Origin: Nostoc carneum NIES-2107
GTDB lineage: Bacteria; Cyanobacteriota; Cyanobacteriia; Cyanobacteriales; Nostocaceae
Assembly (NCBI GenBank): GCA_002368155.1
Contig: AP018180.1
Location: forward strand, 4,921,007 to 4,985,006
Direction of reading: 5' to 3'
DNA: 64,000 bases
Positions 27,747-37,205 of the stretch are shown in pieces. Made by a program: the position numbers and the translations under genes. Position 1 is the stretch's first letter; each line of letters opens with the position of its first letter. Below the pieces are notes generated by a model that ran no database searches, had not been told where the DNA came from, and saw only the letters and a program-made list of their open reading frames with translations.

Positions 27747-27871
27747 CAATACTGCTCGGTTAAGGATTTTCAACTCGGAATTTGGTTTGGGGAAAAGGTG
27801 AAAGGGTAAGGGTTAAAGATTTTTCTTGCTCCTTTTTCCCTTCCCCTTTTGCCCTTAACCGACAAGTATTG
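27747..27871. mobile_element. MITE, copy 2 (about 125 bp)
   Basis: The left end CAATACTGCTCGGTTAAGG and the right end CCTTAACCGACAAGTATTG are near-perfect terminal inverted repeats. GCATCTAC occurs directly on both sides (27737-27744 and 27872-27879), a probable 8-bp target-site duplication. The interior resembles copy 1 at 17096-17221. No open frame, so any transposition would need a transposase in trans. Confidence 0.8.
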
Positions 27872-28002
27872 GCATCTACGTTATCGTATTCTTTGTGTGT
27901 AGTTAGCGATTCTGGCAATCATCCATCCAAAATGTTGTAAGGATGTCATCATAGTTAAGAGGATGTTTGAATAGTCTTTAATGATGTAGCAAATTCTGTT
28001 AT

Positions 28003-28077
28003 ATCCCCCTAAATCCCCCTTTTTCAGGGGGACTTTGAGAAGTTTTGCCCCCCTTTCCAAGGGGGGTTGGGGGGATC
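28003..28077. repeat. C-run/G-run nested hairpin repeat
   Basis: ATCCCCCTAAATCCCCC ... GGGGGAC and GCCCCCCTTTCCAAGGGGGG, then TTGGGGGGAT. Several stems can form. Such elements are common dispersed repeats in Nostocales. Confidence 0.6.
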
Positions 28078-28150
28078 AATAAGTGCTTAAAATCACAGCT
28101 AACCACTTTTCAAACAACCTCTAAGGTAAAAACATTCTGGAGATAAAGCC

Positions 28151-28747
28151 ACGGTTTACGCACGTCCTTTAGCACGGTTAATTGAGCAACTGCAACGCCT
28201 ACCGGGAGTTGGCCCCAAGTCTGCCCAACGCTTGGCTTTGCATATTTTGAAGCGACCAGAAACAGAAGTAGAGGCTTTGGCACAAGCTCTGATTGATGCT
28301 AAAAAACAGGTGGGCTTGTGTTCTGTCTGCTTTCATTTATCAGCTGAACCAGTTTGTGAAATCTGCCGCAACCCTAACCGCGAGCAAAATACTATATGTG
28401 TGGTTGCAGATTCCCGTGATGTGATTGCACTAGAAAAAACCCGCGAGTACAAAGGTAAATATCACGTTCTAGGTGGGGTGATTTCGCCAATGGATGGGAT
28501 TGGCCCAGAACAGCTAACTGTCCAGGCTTTGGTGCGGCGAGTCAGTCAACAAAAACCCCAGGAAGTGATTTTAGCAATCAGTCCCAGTGTGGAAGGGGAA
28601 ACCACAACACTATATATTGGTCAGTTATTGAAACCTTTCACGAAGGTGACGCGGATTGCTTTTGGTTTGCCTGTGGGCGGAGATTTGGAGTACGCTGACG
28701 AGGTAACTTTGGCTAGAGCCTTGGAAGGACGCAGAGAGTTAGATTAG
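28151..28747 (+). CDS. recR: Recombination mediator protein RecR, apparent ACG start
   Basis: 198 aa if translation begins at ACG 28151. RecR with RecO loads RecA on gapped DNA. Domains: helix-hairpin-helix [13 protein letters not shown] (about 17-29), Cys4 zinc finger (CSVC...CEIC, residues about 54-73), Toprim ([15 protein letters not shown]) and the C-terminal [26 protein letters not shown]. No ATG, GTG or TTG lies in frame between the upstream TAA (28127-28129) and TTG 28232. Starting at that TTG would delete the HhH. GGAG at 28139-28142 is 8 nt before the ACG, and the resulting 198 aa equals the family length (B. subtilis RecR begins MQYPEP). So either ACG initiates or ATG has mutated. 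Confidence 0.9.
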   Translation, partial: TVYARPLARLIEQLQRLPGVGPKSAQRLALHILKRPETEVEALAQALIDAKKQVGLCSVCFHLSAEPVCEICRNPNREQNTICVVADSRDVIALEKTREYKGKYHVLGGVISPMDGIGPEQLTVQALVRRVSQQKPQEVILAISPSVEGETTTLYIGQLLKPFTKVTRIAFGLPVGGDLEYADEVTLARALEGRRELD

Positions 28748-28934
28748 CAGCAGTTTTCGCCAACAAAAATCTACTCTTTTGGGGCTACGCTGTGAACTTT
28801 GGTGGAAAGTGGATCGCCCCCGTAAAATTCCTGTGTTTGCGTTCAGCATCTCGTACAGAGGAAAAATAGAAAATGTAACGGTGCGATCGCTCTGAATAAA
28901 AGCGATCGCACTCACTAATTTTTAGATACAACTT

Positions 28935-29150
28935 ATGAACAACCAAGACAACCCACAAGATTTTACTCCACAAGAACGACCCTGTTGGATCTGTGGGTCG
29001 CAAAATTTTGTTTGGGGTCGCACTGTAGGCGAATCACCAAGTACTTGGGTATATTTCCGTGCGTTAGATGCTGTTTGGGGGGAAGGTGAAAAGCTAAAAG
29101 CCCGTAAATGCCTTAATTGCTATAATGTGCAGCTTTTTATTGATGATTGA
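28935..29150 (+). CDS. Small zinc-ribbon-like protein
   Basis: 71 aa. Two CxxC knuckles (PCWICG at about 17-20 and KCLNCY near 60-63) suggest one structural zinc. The middle carries aromatic residues (WGRTVGESPSTWVYFRALDAVWG). No known function. Conserved-looking and in the same orientation as the flanking genes. A hairpin-rich HIP1 region lies upstream (28880-28915). Confidence 0.65.
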   Translation: MNNQDNPQDFTPQERPCWICGSQNFVWGRTVGESPSTWVYFRALDAVWGEGEKLKARKCLNCYNVQLFIDD

Positions 29151-29221
29151 GCCAAGAGAGTGCGTAAAAGCCAATTCTTAGGATGTATCTATGATCAGTT
29201 CTCCTCTCTGCCACAAAGCCA

Positions 29222-30052
29222 ATGTACAACAACTACAATCAGTCTTCTTTTCCTAACCCTGGTTCGCTGTCAATCTGGCGGGGAAATTATTTCAACTATG
29301 TAGTACCTAATAATTGGCGAGTGGTTGAGGATGGTCAATTTGCCGTTGTTCTGGTTTCTCCAGACAATGCTGCTTTGACGATTATGGTGGGAAATTCGGG
29401 ACTACCTGTAAACTACAATCCTTGGCAGTTTGTTTATGAGAAACTATTAGCACTCCAGCCTTACGACTTGCGGATTGGTCAACCCCGCCCAGCGCAACCA
29501 ATTGCTGGATGTTCAGCTGCTTATGAATTTGATTGCACATACTTCTCCAATGGTATTCCCTGCCAAGGTTTAGCCAAGTGCAGCGTCGCATATAGTTACA
29601 ACATCTGTACAATGGTGATGACTTGTGCTGCATCTCACCAATCACAGTGGGCTAATTATGCTTCATGGTTGCCACAGGTAGCATCTCAGGTTTCAGCAAC
29701 CAATGGGGCAGCTTTTGGAATGCAAGGAATCATGGCGCAAAATCTAGACATTTCGCAGACAGAAGGGCAAAGATATCGAGAATACCGCGAATGGTCTCAG
29801 CGGACGTGGGACGAAGTCAGCCGTCAACGAAATGAATCTATAGACCGTCAAAACTTCCAGTTTCGTGAGAATCTGGGTAATGTTACAACTTGGACAAACT
29901 CTTACGGTTATCCAACCGTCGAGTTACCAAACAACTACAACTACTATTGGATCAATCGTCAAGGTCAAATATATGGTACTAATAACAGTACCGAAAATCC
30001 CAACTTTGGCTCAACTCAAGATTGGGTAAGGATGAATCGTTATTTACCTTAA
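29222..30052 (+). CDS. Conserved cyanobacterial protein of unknown function
   Basis: 276 aa. No signal peptide. The first part (about 15-160) is beta-rich (IWRGNYFNYVVPNNWRVVED, FAVVLVSPDNAALTIMVGNS) and looks like a PsbP/Mog1-like or similar alpha-beta sandwich, with several cysteines (C98, C105, C114 region). The C-terminal part is polar, rich in Arg, Asn and Tyr (SRQRNESIDRQNFQFRENLG), ending in a repeated YGYPTVELPNNYNYYW motif. The Mog1-like reading is a guess from strand pattern. Starts 71 bp after the zinc-ribbon gene. Confidence 0.6.
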   Translation: MYNNYNQSSFPNPGSLSIWRGNYFNYVVPNNWRVVEDGQFAVVLVSPDNAALTIMVGNSGLPVNYNPWQFVYEKLLALQPYDLRIGQPRPAQPIAGCSAAYEFDCTYFSNGIPCQGLAKCSVAYSYNICTMVMTCAASHQSQWANYASWLPQVASQVSATNGAAFGMQGIMAQNLDISQTEGQRYREYREWSQRTWDEVSRQRNESIDRQNFQFRENLGNVTTWTNSYGYPTVELPNNYNYYWINRQGQIYGTNNSTENPNFGSTQDWVRMNRYLP

Positions 30053-30246
30053 AGTTTTAGCCACTACGAATTACGTAAATAAGTCGGCGAAATTAAAGAT
30101 AACTGGCTGAGGCTGTTATTCGTCCTTGGTCATTTGTCATTTGACTTACTCAGACGCGCAGCGGCTACTCTTTGCTAGGCAATGCTAACGCGTAGCTTGC
30201 TGAAGCTTAGGGGTACAGGAACGACTAACAGTTAACCCGCAGGGTC

Positions 30247-31521
30247 TTACGAATTAGTAACTATTTGCTGGGCAAATGCGATCGCCTCTTCTGGTGTAGA
30301 GACTTTTCCCTCGGCTTGAGCGATCGCAATTTCTGTAAGAATTTTCCCAATTAATGGCGAAGGTGAGAGATTTAGTGCTATAATAATCTCCTTCCCACTC
30401 ACGATTGGAGAGGGATGAGCGACCAGGTCATCAGGGTTTAGGTAGCGGCTGATCAAAGGAGCGTAAACGCTAAGTGGTTTATCCCTAGACATCGCCCCTA
30501 CCAGATTATCACAAGCTAGGGACAACGCTACAGCAGTACTAAATACATTGCCTGCTTCCTGAAAGAAAAAATATTGTTCTCTCAAAGACATATTTGTGAC
30601 TTTTAGCCTCGGGAGAAGTCTCAGGGCTGTAATGACAGAGTGAATTTCAGCACGGCTGTAGGTTAGTTGCAATAGCTCAATTTCCGCAGCTTCGGGATTG
30701 GGGTGGACAAGACAAGCAAGTTTGGCGATACCTAAGTGTGTAGTTTTAATGGTGTCGCGGATGTACTCTTGTAGTTCCACCCCTAAAGGCTGCCAATTTT
30801 TTTCTATGTAAGCGGCGGCTTGATCAACAGCGGCGATTTTTGCAAAGCTGTCATCTGTAGCATTTTTAAAGAAAGGTACTAATACACCATCTTTCCACGC
30901 CATAGCGATCGCTTCCGTACCTTGAGGTATTGCCAACAAATAGCCAATTTCTACCCTGACTCGTTCTGCGGCTACTGTATTGATGTGTGCAGCTAAAGAA
31001 CGAATTGCTTGTTGTGTGGCGGGTTCGATAGTAAAACCAAGTTGGGCGGCTTGGCGGTAGGCGCGCATTAATCTTAAGGGATCGTCTTGTAAATTAGCTG
31101 GTGAGATCATGCGTAAAACACGCTTCTGTAAATCAGCCACGCCTTGTAGAGGGTCAATAATTTCTTTGCTATGGGGATCGTAAGCGATCGCATTGACTGT
31201 AAAATCTCTTCTGTGCAGATCGGTTTCTAAGCTAGCTCCTTCCTGTTGGGCAATATCAACGGTAGCGTTGGGAAAGACGACACGGGCAATTTGGCGTTGG
31301 GGATCGAGTAAGACAAAACCAGCTTGATAATGTTGAGCGATCACCCTTGCTACTTTCACCGCATCAGTAGGGATGACAAAATCTAAATCTAGGTATTCAC
31401 GACTTCTACCTAAAAGCGCATCCCTGACCGCACCACCTACCATATATGCTGGCTGTGGCAGTAATGATAGGCTAAAAGGCCAAGTTTCGGGAGCTAGGGT
31501 AGAAGAAACTGAATTATTCAT
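30247..31521 (-). CDS. cca: CCA tRNA nucleotidyltransferase / poly(A) polymerase family
   Basis: 424 aa. Adds CCA to tRNA 3' ends. N-terminal head: GGAVRDALLGRSREYLDLDFVIP with the metal-binding DxD-type aspartates (about 41-43), then the neck RRDFTVNAIAYDP and the nucleotide-recognition region (LRLMRAYRQAAQLGF) of class II enzymes. The C-terminal helical body is longer than in minimal CCA enzymes. Both tRNA genes in this window lack encoded CCA, so the enzyme is required. Convergent neighbours upstream and downstream; single gene. Confidence 0.93.
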   Translation of the reverse strand: MNNSVSSTLAPETWPFSLSLLPQPAYMVGGAVRDALLGRSREYLDLDFVIPTDAVKVARVIAQHYQAGFVLLDPQRQIARVVFPNATVDIAQQEGASLETDLHRRDFTVNAIAYDPHSKEIIDPLQGVADLQKRVLRMISPANLQDDPLRLMRAYRQAAQLGFTIEPATQQAIRSLAAHINTVAAERVRVEIGYLLAIPQGTEAIAMAWKDGVLVPFFKNATDDSFAKIAAVDQAAAYIEKNWQPLGVELQEYIRDTIKTTHLGIAKLACLVHPNPEAAEIELLQLTYSRAEIHSVITALRLLPRLKVTNMSLREQYFFFQEAGNVFSTAVALSLACDNLVGAMSRDKPLSVYAPLISRYLNPDDLVAHPSPIVSGKEIIIALNLSPSPLIGKILTEIAIAQAEGKVSTPEEAIAFAQQIVTNS

Positions 31522-31608
31522 GTTTAATAAAAATCAACCTAGCAACTAATGAATATAAGTTTGCCTTAAGCTAGATTAACAATAAAGGTTCCTGGAGTTG
31601 GTTCTATT

Positions 31609-31857
31609 ATGTGTATTTGCGTCAACTGCCACTATGTAGACCGATGTTTAACATATCATGCCGTCGAAGCGCAGCACCAACAGCCCCATTTGACCGAAAC
31701 ACCCACTTTTGATCCTAATGAGCCTTCAATCAATGTCAACATCCGTACAAAAGAGGATGTGATTGAAATGGAATGGGATGTAGTCGGTTGTCTCAGCTTT
31801 AAGCAAGAAACTGGTAAGTGGGCGAAGTTGCGTCCCGGCGAATTAGTACCCACGTAA
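31609..31857 (+). CDS. ycf34: Ycf34-family iron-sulfur protein
   Basis: 82 aa. Signature MCICVNCHYVDRC with four cysteines near the N-terminus (C2, C4, C7, C13) and VVGCLSFKQETGKWAKLRPGE at the C-terminus. Ycf34 is conserved in cyanobacteria and red-algal plastids; in Synechocystis it binds an Fe-S cluster and affects photosynthetic electron transport. GGAG precedes the start by 13 nt. Divergent from cca. Confidence 0.93.
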   Translation: MCICVNCHYVDRCLTYHAVEAQHQQPHLTETPTFDPNEPSINVNIRTKEDVIEMEWDVVGCLSFKQETGKWAKLRPGELVPT

Positions 31858-32253
31858 TTGGTGCTATGCTCAAATTCAAAAGTTTTGAATCTATAACTTT
31901 TAGAGTTTTCCATAGTAGCTAGAATTTGAGCAGTATTTAAAATTGAATGATCGTAAAAAAGTGTCTTGATATTCTAGCCACTTGCTGTGTATTAAGAATT
32001 AAAATTCAAAATTTGTTGACTTTGCAATACTCTTTTTTCTAAAGTTATAAAACATAGAAATTTCTAAAAGAGTCTAGGGTCAAATTTATGGTAGGGGCGT
32101 AAGTTATTGCACCCCTACTTTTAAATGTGATGATCATTCACATTTAAAATAATTAGTATACTAATGAATTTTTAACCATTAACTCTTGTACAGACGCGAT
32201 TCATCGCGTCTCTCTGTCTCTCCGCCTAACCATTAACCCCAATTAACTTAATT
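31858..32253. other. Intergenic region with hairpin and palindromic repeat
   Basis: 396 bp. Contains a GTAGGGG (32091-32097) / CCCCTAC (32112-32118) hairpin and copy B of the 20-bp palindrome. No gene is seen. Confidence 0.5.
32192..32211. repeat. 20-bp palindromic repeat, copy B
   Basis: AGACGCGATTCATCGCGTCT, 9-bp arms. Sits 43 bp before the tsaB start. Confidence 0.75.
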
Positions 32254-32910
32254 TTGACTACTGAACTAGAAAACCTTGCAGTCACAAAATATGGTTTAGC
32301 ACTGCACACTACAACCCCTGAATTAGGATTAGCAATTAATAATTTTGCTGGTGATAATCGCACTCAAGTATGGAATTTAGGGCGTGATTTGTCCAGCTTT
32401 GTCCATCAATACTTAGTAGAATTTATTCAGCCACAAACTTGGTCAGATATAGGCTTTTTGGCAGTGGCTAAAGGCCCTGGTGGTTTTACAGGAACAAGGA
32501 TTGGTGTAGTTTTAGCACGCACATTAGGACAACAGTTAGAGATTCCTGTATTTGCAGTATCTACTTTAGCCGCAGTTGCTTGGAGTGCAAAAGATAATAT
32601 TGCTAAAACAGATGCGATCGCTATTCAAATGCCAGCCCAGCGAGGTCAAGTTTTTGGTGCTATTTATCAACCTCATGCTGATAATTCAAATCTCACAACA
32701 TTATTAGTAGATAGTGTATTTACACCTGAAGCATGGCAAGATACTTTAGCAAATTTCCAGACAACTTATCAATTAATTGAAGCAAAATCTGCGTTAGCAG
32801 CAACAGTCACTAATATTTTGGAACTAGCTTATCTAGAGTGGGAACAGGGAAAGCGTCCGCATTGGTCTGAGGCTTTACCTTACTATGGACAGCATCCTGT
32901 AGATGTTTAA
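32254..32910 (+). CDS. tsaB: tRNA threonylcarbamoyladenosine biosynthesis protein TsaB
   Basis: 218 aa, TTG start. TsaB partners TsaD in making t6A37 on ANN-decoding tRNAs; it is a non-catalytic member of the ASKHA fold. Visible: the N-terminal KYGLALHTTTPELGLAI strand-loop, the family motif AVAKGPGGFTGTRIGVVLARTLGQQ (about 72-96) and VFAVSTLAAVAW. Length matches the family. The start is a weak call because the TTG has no clear Shine-Dalgarno, but no ATG precedes the conserved strand. Confidence 0.9.
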   Translation: MTTELENLAVTKYGLALHTTTPELGLAINNFAGDNRTQVWNLGRDLSSFVHQYLVEFIQPQTWSDIGFLAVAKGPGGFTGTRIGVVLARTLGQQLEIPVFAVSTLAAVAWSAKDNIAKTDAIAIQMPAQRGQVFGAIYQPHADNSNLTTLLVDSVFTPEAWQDTLANFQTTYQLIEAKSALAATVTNILELAYLEWEQGKRPHWSEALPYYGQHPVDV

Positions 32911-32968
32911 TGAAAAATTAGGGTAATAATTTATCAAAACCCTTAACTCAAGTTTTTAATTGAGGTAG

Positions 32969-32989
32969 GGGTACAGCAGTGCTGTACCC
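32969..32989 (+). terminator. tsaB terminator hairpin
   Basis: GGGTACAGCA / TGCTGTACCC, a perfect 10-bp stem around a single G, 58 bp after the stop. TCTTAAT follows. Confidence 0.6.
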
Positions 32990-33050
32990 TCTTAATAATT
33001 TATCTGTCGCAAACATTGTTTAAATCGAGATAACCGAAATTTATCGCTAA

Positions 33051-33221
33051 CTATCTCACACCTGATGAGTCAGTATAACTAATAGGAGCTTTTTGCGGTG
33101 GCAATGAGTGATATTCCGCTAGTGTAGCTATAGCGAAACATAATGTCAGACTCAAAACAAAAGTTGTGAAAAACTGCATGATAAAAAATCGGTGCAAAAG
33201 CCACTTCATATAATTCATCAT
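33051..33221 (-). CDS. Small single-pass membrane protein (hypothetical)
   Basis: 56 aa from ATG 33221. One hydrophobic helix (FFTTFVLSLTLCFAIATLA, about 16-34), then a polar, proline-containing tail (YHSLPPQKAPISYTDSSGVR). A good Shine-Dalgarno, GGAGG, sits 6 nt before the ATG, which is the main reason to believe it. Not recognised. It could instead be a chance frame. Confidence 0.45.
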   Translation of the reverse strand: MMNYMKWLLHRFFIMQFFTTFVLSLTLCFAIATLAEYHSLPPQKAPISYTDSSGVR

Positions 33222-34144
33222 TGTTAAGCCTCCGGCATTGCACGGGGAAATCATCAAAAAACTTTTGACAAATTATGTATGAATAAGTAGGTTAGCGATC
33301 GCACATGACTATTTTTAGAAGAGTCAAGGGAAAAATGTTCTCCTTTCTCCCTATAAAATTTTACATAGTTGGGTTTAATCGAGCCTACTTATTAACAGTT
33401 CAGCGCTTAATTGCTAAACTTATATCTTTACCTTTAATTTCATGACAATTAACCCAACAATCATTGATCAGTGAAAGCTAGGAATATGGCACTGAATCTG
33501 TATTTGTTAGTAGTTTGCACCCAAAAGGTAATTTTAAAATTGGTAATTTATTAATTCTATTCTCTGATCGAAAAGTACCTAATTGTTATAAATGAACGGA
33601 ATATCTTAATCTTAGAATTTACTCCATCTGTATCCGTGTCAACAATTGGCTTTGCCCGTATGTAGATAGAATTTGGCTTACGCCTATTCAATTGTACATA
33701 TACAAGCAGATAAAAGCATCTATCGTTAGATAGAGAGTTTTTATGTAATAAAATTTAGAGTAGTTCTAAATTATTTTAGGTGAGTGAGTATACAAGCCAT
33801 GATTTAACTAAATTTATATTTAGGGGTAGCAACCAAATTATTTCACATAAATTATACCAGTTCCTCATTGATGTTACTTGCTCAGGACGGAGAAACAAAC
33901 TATATAATTTACAAATATCGAATCATTAAATGCTTCACAGGTGTGTAAACATAAAGGGGAAGTGCTTTTACCGTAGAGACTGTACAGCTAAATTAATAAA
34001 TAAGAAATATAAACTTTAACATCGGGTAATTCGTAACCAGAGTCTTGTATAATATATTTTTAATGTAAAATCTAATACTGTTAATTATTTCTTTTGAGAA
34101 ACTCCAGTTCTCAAACGGGATAAGAGTGATATAAATTTAAATTA
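33222..34144. other. Long AT-rich intergenic region
   Basis: 923 bp between the small membrane protein and the CHASE2 kinase 3' end. One HIP1 site at about 33296. I see no gene, hairpin or repeat of note. Confidence 0.4.
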
Positions 34145-36028
34145 TTAATAGAACCAAAACTTGCTAGCAGGCCAAGAAAGTTCACAAAGGGTACCTCTTG
34201 GAGACAAAGAAACTCTCCGAAATTTGCCCTTAAGTTGTCGAGCTAAATTTCTAAATTGTTGTGTGCCTCTCCCTTCTTTATAAGAACTAATAGCTAATGC
34301 ATCATCTATAATACTTAAAGTGTGCCAGCCTTCAGATGAAGAACAATTAACTTCAAGACGGGTGACTCCGGTGGCGTGTTTGCCAACATTACATAATGCT
34401 TCTTCTAAAAATCGGCAGAGTCCTCTTTTTTGTTCAATATTCAACCCCTTCTCGTCGATAGGTTCAAAGGTGCGGATTTTCACTTTGATGCTTTTAAAGC
34501 AGGGAAAGTCTCGCTCTAAAGTATAGCTGTAAACTTGATAAAGAATTTCGTGAATCGGGTCATGTAAATTGATAACTAACCCTTTTCCTAAATATAAACT
34601 TTTATCTTGATTTACAGGTTCTCGTTGCAAGAATTCATAAATTCCCCGTAGATCGTAATTTAATTTTTCTAATTCTTTTTCAATTTCTGGTAGTAATATA
34701 TCTGCAGGTAAGTTCTGTTCTTTAACTAGTTTCAGAACTTTAGCTAAGGTTTGCAGAGGCCCATTATGAATTGTTTCAAATGTGCGTTCAATCATCGTAT
34801 AATGGGCATTAATTTCTGCTTTTAAAGTTTGTTCATATTGATATAAAGCAGTCAGTCCTAAAGAATTTAAGGTATAAATAATTATTGTTGGTGCTAGAGG
34901 AATCCACCAACCCAAAATCAAAAATATATAACCTACAAGAACGAGAATAAAGCTAGCAAAACCAATGGTCACAAGATTGAGCAAAGGTAATTTAGTTAAC
35001 CTGGCGTGAACGATTCCTAAAAAACCCCAAGCAATAATCCAAATATATTCCCATTCATCTTGCCAAGTCTTTAAGAGGGGTCGAGAATTGAGAACTACAC
35101 TGATCAGTTGGCTAACAGCATGAGCATGAATTTCTACGCCATAAACTTGGCCTGGAGGTGCAAATTTTGCCGACGGAATAGCAGAAGTTGTGGTAAAGTC
35201 TTTGGCGCTAGGGGCCGTCATGCCAATAATGACAATGCGATCGCGTATCCACTCAGACTGGAATCTTCCTGCTTTGATATCGCCAAGGGTCACCGTTCTA
35301 AATCGTTCCTGGCCACTACGAAAGTTGAGTAATAACTGAAATCCCCCCGCATCGGTTCGCACATATCCGCCAGAGTTGCTGTAAACGCGAGGTAGTTGAA
35401 TATTACCAACCCAGATCGGGTTGCGATCGCCAAATCCATATTTTAACTGAATGCCTTCATTAGCTAAATACATCTCTGCTAACTTCAGAGATAAGGCAAA
35501 TTTGTATCCTTTTGGTGTAATTGTTCCTAGTAGGCTGCGTCTTAATTTACCATCTGCATCTGGAATTTGATCTACAAAACCAATTTGTGCATTAGATAAA
35601 TACGGTGGTGGATCAATTGTTACAGGTAATGCTTTTTCAATCCCAATTAAATTTTTATGTTGTTGAAATGTACTTACTAGTTCAGCAGAACCAGGCTCAA
35701 CTGGTATATCCCTAACAACATCAACACCAATGGCTCGAGGAGCGTAAGTCTGCAATTTTTTTAACAAGCTTGCCATTTCTTGATCTGGGATGGGATATCC
35801 AAAATCATGGATATCATCTTCATTAATACCAACAATTACAATTCGTTCATCTACAGATTCCACAGGCCGTAGACGGAGGAAACTATCAAATACTAGCCAC
35901 TCTAAAGATTGCATTGCACCAGTCAGACGAACAATAATCACCAGACAAAGTACTACAATCCCGGGTAGCGTTCCTACACGCCAAATGGAGATTTCCTCTT
36001 TGATTCTTCTCCAAATTCCAGGCTGCAT
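34145..36028 (-). CDS. CHASE2-domain sensor histidine kinase (HisKA_3-like)
   Basis: 627 aa. Order: N-terminal helix (about 18-36), extracytoplasmic CHASE2 sensor (FDSFLRLRPVESVDERIVIV then GINEDDIHDFG), three closely spaced helices (about 325-400), then a transmitter. The phospho-acceptor is probably His421 in TIHNGPLQTL, a variant of the HDGPLQ box of NarX/DesK-type kinases. The ATP domain has an N-box FLEEALCNVGKHATG and a weak G-box (KEGRGTQQFRNLARQLKG). It lies 499 bp downstream of a LuxR-type regulator on the same strand, its likely partner. Shares CHASE2 with the cyclase at 50262-52544. Confidence 0.87.
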   Translation of the reverse strand: MQPGIWRRIKEEISIWRVGTLPGIVVLCLVIIVRLTGAMQSLEWLVFDSFLRLRPVESVDERIVIVGINEDDIHDFGYPIPDQEMASLLKKLQTYAPRAIGVDVVRDIPVEPGSAELVSTFQQHKNLIGIEKALPVTIDPPPYLSNAQIGFVDQIPDADGKLRRSLLGTITPKGYKFALSLKLAEMYLANEGIQLKYGFGDRNPIWVGNIQLPRVYSNSGGYVRTDAGGFQLLLNFRSGQERFRTVTLGDIKAGRFQSEWIRDRIVIIGMTAPSAKDFTTTSAIPSAKFAPPGQVYGVEIHAHAVSQLISVVLNSRPLLKTWQDEWEYIWIIAWGFLGIVHARLTKLPLLNLVTIGFASFILVLVGYIFLILGWWIPLAPTIIIYTLNSLGLTALYQYEQTLKAEINAHYTMIERTFETIHNGPLQTLAKVLKLVKEQNLPADILLPEIEKELEKLNYDLRGIYEFLQREPVNQDKSLYLGKGLVINLHDPIHEILYQVYSYTLERDFPCFKSIKVKIRTFEPIDEKGLNIEQKRGLCRFLEEALCNVGKHATGVTRLEVNCSSSEGWHTLSIIDDALAISSYKEGRGTQQFRNLARQLKGKFRRVSLSPRGTLCELSWPASKFWFY

Positions 36029-36527
36029 AAACCAGTTTCCTAGTCTTTAGTTATCAAATAAAAATCACCGATAATAATTCATCATTATTCAAAATTTAAT
36101 GATTATTAACAAATAAATATTACATTTTTCTAGCCTCAATTTGCTTGTGGTTACAAATAAGACCTAAGCAATAGTCAACCTTAAATATCGGGATTTACTC
36201 AAATCCTGATTTAATTTTATATCTAAGTGTGGGCCCTGATAGCAATGGGTTTGAGCTATAGAAGTAAATAGAAAAAAATATTTACATTGAATGCGATCGC
36301 CTTTGGCCTTCCCAAAGAGTACTAAATATTTGCTGAAAGTATTTTTCTTCAACAAAGCTGCTTACTCTGCGGGAACGCCAAAGGCTAATGGAAAAGTTTG
36401 GTTTTGTTGTATTCGTAATGACATTGTCTCATAAATTATGTGATGAATTTTGCCTTAATACTCGTATCATTACGAACTAAATATTTCATATTGCACAGAA
36501 ACAGCACCTACTAAAGCTTGACTATGA
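36029..36527. other. Intergenic region between regulator and CHASE2 kinase
   Basis: 499 bp, AT-rich, with one HIP1 site (36294-36301) and a short CTGCGGGAACGCCAAAGGC repeat fragment (36367-36385). No gene supported. The length argues against tight cotranscription of the two regulatory genes. Confidence 0.4.
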
Positions 36528-37205
36528 TCAATCAATTAACCCTTCATGTCGAGCTTTCATTTCAGTTTGAATGCGGATATTTTTACCTTCTTCTGGGTAA
36601 ACATCTAAAGCATCTTGTAGCTTATTCCAGTAATGACGCACCATGCGTTCAGACATACACATTCTTTCTGCGATCGTCTTATCTTGTAAACCTTCTTCAA
36701 ATGCTAGAGTTAATACCTTCAGCCACTCTGGTTTTACCTCTAACCCAGAATTGATACCTTTGATATCTTTAGTATGAGTTAATCCTTGTAATGCCCAATC
36801 AACTCTAGTCAACATTTCTTGGGTGGAAAGGCTTTTATCTGCAACAGTAAAGCCACCTTTATGACTATCAATCTCCGGTCTAATTCTGACTAAAGTTCTA
36901 GCATGGGCACTTTGCACAACAATATCTAAATGCGGATAAGATTTCATCAGATTCCTTAGAAGTTGAATTCCTGTATCAGGACGTGCTGTTGCTCCGGGGT
37001 GTTCTGGCATTGATAGATCCATTACTACGAGGTCTGCCTGTGATATCATCATCTGCTCGAGAGCATTCTTAGCATCGATAGCAGTAATAAATTTTGCACT
37101 AGCATATTTTTTTTTCAGTACATCGACTGTTCCCCCTAAAACTGATTCATGGTCGTCAATCACCAAAATTGTGAGCAATTTCTTCTCTGCTGCAAGTTGT
37201 GTCAT
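36528..37205 (-). CDS. Response regulator with LuxR-type HTH output
   Basis: 225 aa from ATG 37205, with GAGG 9 nt upstream. Receiver: acidic pair D17-D18, phospho-acceptor Asp63 (LVVMDLSMPEHPG), lysine in VADKSLST. An inserted loop after Asp63 (EHPGATARPDTGIQLL) is longer than usual. C-terminal helix-turn-helix: LTLAFEEGLQDKTIAERMCM then SERMVRHYWNKLQDAL. The tail is unusual for the LuxR class (ends YPEEGKNIRIQTEMKARHEG). It lies between a degenerate sensor-like gene and the CHASE2 kinase and downstream of a peptide exporter, so regulation of peptide production is an inference. Confidence 0.9.
   Translation of the reverse strand: MTQLAAEKKLLTILVIDDHESVLGGTVDVLKKKYASAKFITAIDAKNALEQMMISQADLVVMDLSMPEHPGATARPDTGIQLLRNLMKSYPHLDIVVQSAHARTLVRIRPEIDSHKGGFTVADKSLSTQEMLTRVDWALQGLTHTKDIKGINSGLEVKPEWLKVLTLAFEEGLQDKTIAERMCMSERMVRHYWNKLQDALDVYPEEGKNIRIQTEMKARHEGLID

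Larger units (their letters stand above)
27709..28150. other. Repeat-filled intergenic region before recR
   Basis: 442 bp made largely of the MITE copy (27747-27871) and the CCCCC/GGGGG hairpin repeat (28003-28077). A ribosome-binding GGAG lies at 28139-28142. Confidence 0.55.

Noticed and set aside
28003-28077. Possible riboswitch or terminator before recR
   Set aside because: The C-run/G-run stems match a common dispersed repeat and sit over 70 bp upstream of the ribosome-binding site with no conserved riboswitch core I can recognise.
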